Shown here piece after piece: positions 60,172 through 64,000 of a stretch of 64,000 nucleotides of DNA. Origin of the DNA: Lachnospiraceae bacterium (lineage in GTDB: Bacteria > Bacillota > Clostridia > Lachnospirales > Lachnospiraceae). Each line of letters opens with the position of its first letter. Positions within the stretch are counted from its first letter, which is position 1. The translations under genes and the position numbers were made by a program. Where the stretch lies: the NCBI GenBank assembly GCA_017938405.1, contig JAGBBP010000034.1:1-64000 (forward strand), given 5' to 3'. Below the pieces are notes generated by a model. The model was not told the origin of the DNA, did not search any database, and was given only the letters and a program-made list of their open reading frames with translations.

Positions 60172-61701
60172 ATGCGGATTACCAATAAAATGATGACCAA
60201 CAATGTGTTACATAACATCAATAATAATAAAAACCTGCTTTCCACCTTAGAAAATCAGTATTCCACGGGTAAGAAGATTCAAAAACCTTCGGACGACCCG
60301 ATTATTGCGGTGCGTGCGTTAAAACTTCGTACCAATCTTTCCGAAATTACGCAATATACGGAGAAAAATATCCCGGATGCTTTGTCCTGGATGGATACGA
60401 CAGAGAGTTCCCTTGATGTGGTAAACGATATTCTTCGTCAGATGAATACCTACTGTAACCAGGGTGCTAACGATACTTTGACAGCAGAGGACCGTAACAG
60501 TATTGTGGAGAATCTGGAACAGTTAAAGCAGCATATTTATCAGGAAGGCAACAGTAATTATGCCGGACGTTACGTGTTTTCCGGTTATAAGACGGATACA
60601 CCTTTGGTATTTAATGAACCGACGGACGAGTATACCTACCGGATTACGGAACCGCTTTGCGGGGATGACATCAGTGCGGAATTTAAGATTGTCAACAATG
60701 TAGATATTAACGCATTCGATAAGAATAACCCGGATGCTTTTGATAAGACCATGCCGAATCAGATTCAGTACTACCGGATGCGTCTCGGTTATGCGAATCT
60801 GGAGCCGGGAGCAACCCTCACTTATACCGACGGCAGTACGGATGCAGAAGGCTACTACAATAAAATCGATATTCCGATTACGGAAAAGGGAATGAATGAC
60901 GCGGATGCATACCAGCCGGGAGAGGATGAAGTCTATTTTATCCGGGAGACCGGTGAATTGATTTACGGAAAGAATGCTTATGAAAAGGTGCGTAAGTCGG
61001 AACATATCGATGTGACCTATTCAAAGAAGGAGTTTCAAATCAATGATTTACGTCCGGAGCACTATTTTAACTGTACCAGAACCAATGCGGACGGTTCGGA
61101 AGTACTGAACTTTGAAAAAATGGATTTAAACTATAACGAGGAAGAAAAGTTCGGGGCGAAAAAGGGTCAGGAGATTCAGTATGAGGTAAACTTTAACCAG
61201 AAGCTTACTATTAATACGCAGGGCGATGAGGCATTTACCCATGATATCGGACGTGCCATTGATGATATTATCAACGCGGTAAGCGATGTAAAAGAGACGG
61301 AAGAAAAGATGGCGGAAGTGGATAAGATGTTGGAAGATACCAATCTTACGCCGGAACAGAGAAAGGCACTTGAGGGAATCAAGGAGCAGCTTACTTCCGA
61401 GTTTACGTTACGAACGGATATTATGCAGGCTGCCTTTGCGGGTGGTTTGTCCGACACGATCGATATGCAGGATAAGGTAAATGTGGCGGTATCGGATTTG
61501 GGAGGCCGGTACAACCGGTTGCTTTTAACCCAGGGGCGGTTGGGAGACCAGCAGGTAGATTTCGAAGACTTGCTTTCTTCCAATGAGGATGTGGACCTGG
61601 TAGATACCATTATCAAATATACATCGGCGGAAACGATTTATAATTCATCTTTATCCGCGGCATCCAAACTGGTGCAGACATCCTTACTGGATTTCCTGTA
61701 A
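60172..61701 (+). CDS. flgL: Flagellar hook-filament junction protein FlgL
   Basis: 509 residues, longer than the roughly 300 of enteric FlgL because of a central insert (about 170-370). N-terminal flagellin-like signature MRITNKMMTNNVLHNI, YSTGKKIQKPSDDPIIAVRAL; C-terminal VDLVDTIIKYTSAETIYNSSL. Sits between FlgK and the first filament subunits. AAAGGAGG precedes the ATG. Confidence 0.94.
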   Translation: MRITNKMMTNNVLHNINNNKNLLSTLENQYSTGKKIQKPSDDPIIAVRALKLRTNLSEITQYTEKNIPDALSWMDTTESSLDVVNDILRQMNTYCNQGANDTLTAEDRNSIVENLEQLKQHIYQEGNSNYAGRYVFSGYKTDTPLVFNEPTDEYTYRITEPLCGDDISAEFKIVNNVDINAFDKNNPDAFDKTMPNQIQYYRMRLGYANLEPGATLTYTDGSTDAEGYYNKIDIPITEKGMNDADAYQPGEDEVYFIRETGELIYGKNAYEKVRKSEHIDVTYSKKEFQINDLRPEHYFNCTRTNADGSEVLNFEKMDLNYNEEEKFGAKKGQEIQYEVNFNQKLTINTQGDEAFTHDIGRAIDDIINAVSDVKETEEKMAEVDKMLEDTNLTPEQRKALEGIKEQLTSEFTLRTDIMQAAFAGGLSDTIDMQDKVNVAVSDLGGRYNRLLLTQGRLGDQQVDFEDLLSSNEDVDLVDTIIKYTSAETIYNSSLSAASKLVQTSLLDFL

Positions 61702-61748
61702 AGATGCGGTTTATAAGATGGAGTATGATACATGAAAGGAGAATGGAA

Positions 61749-62213
61749 ATGTTAGTAAAAACAAGACATTTTGGAGAGATTGATCTGAATGAGGATAAGG
61801 TGCTTACCTTTGATGACGGATTGATCGGTTTTGAGGATTGCAAGCGCTATACGATTTTGTACAACAACGAGGAGGGCGGAAACAATACCATTTCCTGGTT
61901 GCAAAGTTTGGATGTGCCGGAACTTGCGTTGCCGGTAATCAGCCCGCTTTCTATTATGGCGGACTATAATCCGATTGTGGAGGATGAAGTGTTACAGCCG
62001 CTTGGGGAGCTTACGGAGGAAAATGTAATCATTTTGCTTACTTTAAGCGTGCCGTCGGACATTACAAAAATGACCGCAAACTTAAAGGCTCCGCTTGTGA
62101 TTAACGCAGATACAAAAAAAGGTTGTCAGATTATTGCAGAAAACCCGGACTATGTGGTAAAATATAATATATACGACCTTGTGAAAAAGAGTAAAGAGGC
62201 AAAGGGGGAATAG
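61749..62213 (+). CDS. fliW: Flagellar assembly factor FliW
   Basis: 154 residues. FliW binds flagellin and, when free, CsrA, lifting CsrA repression of flagellin translation. Typical segments: [29 protein letters not shown] and the closing [18 protein letters not shown] 61749 is chosen (AAAGGAG 7 nt before); the ATGs at 61704 and 61743 have no suitable ribosome site. Directly followed by csrA (2-bp gap), as in other Firmicutes. Confidence 0.95.
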   Translation: MLVKTRHFGEIDLNEDKVLTFDDGLIGFEDCKRYTILYNNEEGGNNTISWLQSLDVPELALPVISPLSIMADYNPIVEDEVLQPLGELTEENVIILLTLSVPSDITKMTANLKAPLVINADTKKGCQIIAENPDYVVKYNIYDLVKKSKEAKGE

Positions 62214-62215
62214 GT

Positions 62216-62434
62216 ATGCTGGCCCTGTCAAGAAAAGTCAACGAATCCATTATGATCGGACATGACATAGAAATCACAGTGCTTGAAATCAAAGGCGAAC
62301 AGGTAAAATTGGGTATTAATGCGCCGAAGTCGGTGCCGTTATACCGTAAGGAGATTTACGTACAGATTCAGGAGGCGAACAAGGAAGCGGTTTCCACTGC
62401 GGCGTCGCCGGATGTTTTAAAGGACATGTTTTAA
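62216..62434 (+). CDS. csrA: Carbon storage regulator CsrA
   Basis: 72 residues. RNA-binding translational regulator that recognises GGA in hairpin loops. Signature [34 protein letters not shown]; an Arg/Lys-bearing beta-1 and a terminal RNA-binding edge are present. Starts two bases after the fliW stop. Likely targets are the flagellin leaders at 15740-15893 and 17893-18019. Confidence 0.97.
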   Translation: MLALSRKVNESIMIGHDIEITVLEIKGEQVKLGINAPKSVPLYRKEIYVQIQEANKEAVSTAASPDVLKDMF

Positions 62435-62447
62435 TAAAAAAGATGAG

Positions 62448-62495
62448 AAACGGTGAAAAGTTTTCCCTAAAAGGGTTAATTTTTCACCGTTTTTG
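62448..62495 (+). terminator. Terminator after csrA
   Basis: Perfect 12-bp stem, AAACGGTGAAAA (62448-62459) with TTTTCACCGTTT (62481-62492), with an inner CCCT/AGGG hairpin, then T. Its right arm is the spacer of the next SigD promoter. Confidence 0.85.
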
Positions 62496-62503
62496 TCCGA
62501 TAT
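62477..62503 (+). promoter_or_regulatory. SigD (sigma-28) promoter of flaG-fliD
   Basis: TAAT (62477-62480), 15-nt spacer, TCCGATAT (62496-62503). It overlaps the csrA terminator. Confidence 0.8.
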
Positions 62504-62580
62504 AGTATTCAAAGAAATGATTTTCCGCCAGAACGGAGTCGGCGGAAGATTCGGATAAAGCAAACATGGAGGTGTATGAA

Positions 62581-63000
62581 ATGAAAATCGAAAGCGGAAT
62601 GATGAATGCGGCAGCTTATACGGATATGGCAACCACCCGTCCGGAAGCGAAGCCGAAGGCAGAGCCACAGATGCAAACCATCGGAACCAATGTACAGCCG
62701 GCAGAGGTGCTGACAATCGGTACGGGAAACGGTGCAGAGGCACAGGCGCAGGAGCAGGCCGAAAATCCGGAGAATACATCCAGACGGATTAAGAATGCGG
62801 TGGAGCATGCAAATAAGACCATGCGCCACGCAAAGACCAAGTGCGAGTTTTCCTATCATGAGGAGACGAAGCGTGTGTCCATTAAGGTAATCGACGAAGA
62901 GACGGAAGAAGTGATTCGTGAGATTCCGCCGGAGGAAACCTTGGAAATGCTCTCCAAGATGTGGGAACTGGCAGGTCTTATGGTAGATGAAAAGAGATAA
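62581..63000 (+). CDS. flaG: FlaG family flagellar protein
   Basis: 139 residues. A disordered N-terminal half (many Ala, Glu, Pro) precedes the FlaG domain (about 75-139): KTKCEFSYHEETKRVSIKVID and EVIREIPPEETLEMLSKMWEL. FlaG proteins influence filament length and are encoded next to fliD. GGAGGTG precedes ATG 62581; the ATG at 62566 overlaps that site. Confidence 0.9.
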   Translation: MKIESGMMNAAAYTDMATTRPEAKPKAEPQMQTIGTNVQPAEVLTIGTGNGAEAQAQEQAENPENTSRRIKNAVEHANKTMRHAKTKCEFSYHEETKRVSIKVIDEETEEVIREIPPEETLEMLSKMWELAGLMVDEKR

Positions 63001-63045
63001 GCGATTACGGTACTTCCTGGAAGGAGCCGGGAAACGGAGGTTGTT

Positions 63046-64000
63046 ATGGGAATTGGATTATCGGGCATGATATCCGGACTTGATACGGATACCCTTATCA
63101 AACAGCTCATGTCTGCGGAGCGGACCAGAGTAACGAAAGTAGAAAATAAAATTACAAAGAATGAATGGATGACCGAAAAGTGGAAGGACTTAAATACAAA
63201 GATTTATTCCTTGTATACCGGTTCTCTCTCCAAGATGAGAACCCAGGGTAATTACCTGACAAAAAAGACATCTTCTTCCAACGAGAGCGTTGTTAAGGCG
63301 ACGGCAAGCGGTTCCGCACCGATCGGAACTCACTATGTTACGGTAGAATCCGTAGCAAGTGCCCAGTACGTAACCGGCGGTACCTTTGCTTCCGACGAAA
63401 AGTTGACGGCAAAGTCCAAGCTTACGGAAGCCGGAGTTGCGGCCGGTACCAAGATTAGCATTGCCTGCGGAGATAAGACGGCAGAACTTGTGGTAGATGA
63501 GAAAACCACCTTTACTGATCTTTCGGATACTTGTAAGTCCGCAGGGCTGAATGTAAACTTTGACGAGGCAAGACAGTGCCTCTACATCAGTTCCAGACAA
63601 AGCGGTATCGAGAATAAGTTCTCCATTACCACCAGCGCGGAAAATGCAACCAGTGCAGATGCCAGAAAAGGCATCTACGATTTGGTCGGATACAGCGGTA
63701 TGTCCGCTACGGATAAGAAAACATTCGATGCGGCAATGGCTACTTTGGAAGCAACGGACGATGCGACAATCGATACGATTCTTGCTAAGGTGGAAAACGG
63801 GGAAGAATTAGACGAGAACCAGAAAAAGATTAAAGATGCCTATACCCTTTTAATAGATAAGGCAGCAGCACATACAATACAGACCAAGGCGCAGAAGACA
63901 GTGGATGACGGAATTGCGGCACAGCTTGAAGAGGCAATCAAAAACGGTACCGCAGTTACAATTTATGACAAGGAATTTTCCGCAGAACAGGCAGAAACCT
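63046..64000 (+). CDS. fliD: Flagellar filament cap FliD, 3' end missing
   Basis: 318 residues visible; the frame is open to the right edge. FliD caps the filament and guides flagellin insertion. N-terminal signature GLSGMISGLDTDTLIKQLMSAE, WKDLNTKIYSLYTGSLSKM, and VKATASGSAPIGTHYVTVES. A segment rich in Ala/Asp (about 210-290) is a variable insert. CGGAGG lies 5 nt before ATG 63046. Confidence 0.94.
   Translation, partial: MGIGLSGMISGLDTDTLIKQLMSAERTRVTKVENKITKNEWMTEKWKDLNTKIYSLYTGSLSKMRTQGNYLTKKTSSSNESVVKATASGSAPIGTHYVTVESVASAQYVTGGTFASDEKLTAKSKLTEAGVAAGTKISIACGDKTAELVVDEKTTFTDLSDTCKSAGLNVNFDEARQCLYISSRQSGIENKFSITTSAENATSADARKGIYDLVGYSGMSATDKKTFDAAMATLEATDDATIDTILAKVENGEELDENQKKIKDAYTLLIDKAAAHTIQTKAQKTVDDGIAAQLEEAIKNGTAVTIYDKEFSAEQAET

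Noticed and set aside
63560..63811. Short plus-strand frame at the right edge as a gene
   Set aside because: It is out of frame with fliD, which is open and clearly recognisable from 63046 to the edge.

Overview
The window looks like chromosome of a motile, low-to-mid GC, Gram-positive anaerobe of the Lachnospiraceae/Clostridia type. The evidence is consensus sigma-A promoters, strong AGGAGG ribosome sites, U-run terminators, two flagellins read from SigD-type (sigma-28) promoters, the order flgM-flgN-flgK-flgK-flgL-fliW-csrA-flaG-fliD, poly(glycerol phosphate) polymer genes, and a parE-parC pair. This is an inference from gene content; there is no rRNA or other marker to fix the genus. No tRNA, rRNA, IS transposase, prophage or CRISPR array was seen.

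Layout. 0-18 kb: the 3' end of a large Cys-rich repeat surface protein, then a second-messenger and motility block: a CHASE2 adenylate cyclase, a GAF/HD-GYP phosphodiesterase, a sugar isomerase-like protein, a soluble zinc-binding (CZB) chemoreceptor, a membrane FecR/C-type-lectin protein, a membrane chemoreceptor fused to a YcgR/PilZ c-di-GMP module, and two flagellin genes. 18-27 kb: a heterodimeric ABC exporter, an ECF sigma/anti-sigma pair with a target lipoprotein under the same unusual promoter, and an MBOAT/DHHW polysaccharide O-acylation pair. 27-31.5 kb: the housekeeping sigma factor, a GH3 lipoprotein, a broken ion channel gene and an M28 peptidase. 31.5-34.4 kb: two converging toxin-antitoxin-like modules (HipA-like kinase; DUF3990 ADP-ribosyltransferase-like) with visible operators. 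34.4-42.9 kb: two methyltransferases, several structured intergenic elements, topoisomerase IV, and two unknown proteins. 42.9-55 kb: a CPBP protease, a PHP phosphoesterase and a teichoic-acid-like locus with three large CDP-glycerol glycerophosphotransferases (one with three transferase domains plus a GT4 domain) and a TagD enzyme. 55-64 kb: the late flagellar operon, running off the end inside fliD.

How the parts fit. Late flagellar genes and both flagellins carry SigD-type promoters. FlgM (anti-sigma), FliW and CsrA are all encoded here, and both flagellin leaders carry two small hairpins with GGA in the loop, the form expected for CsrA binding. The cyclase, HD-GYP and PilZ proteins suggest that cAMP and c-di-GMP signals feed into the same motility programme. 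The features least explained by known families are two long palindromic intergenic elements (about 260 and 300 bp); one sits directly upstream of the flgM promoter and carries a hairpin close to the CsrA consensus.
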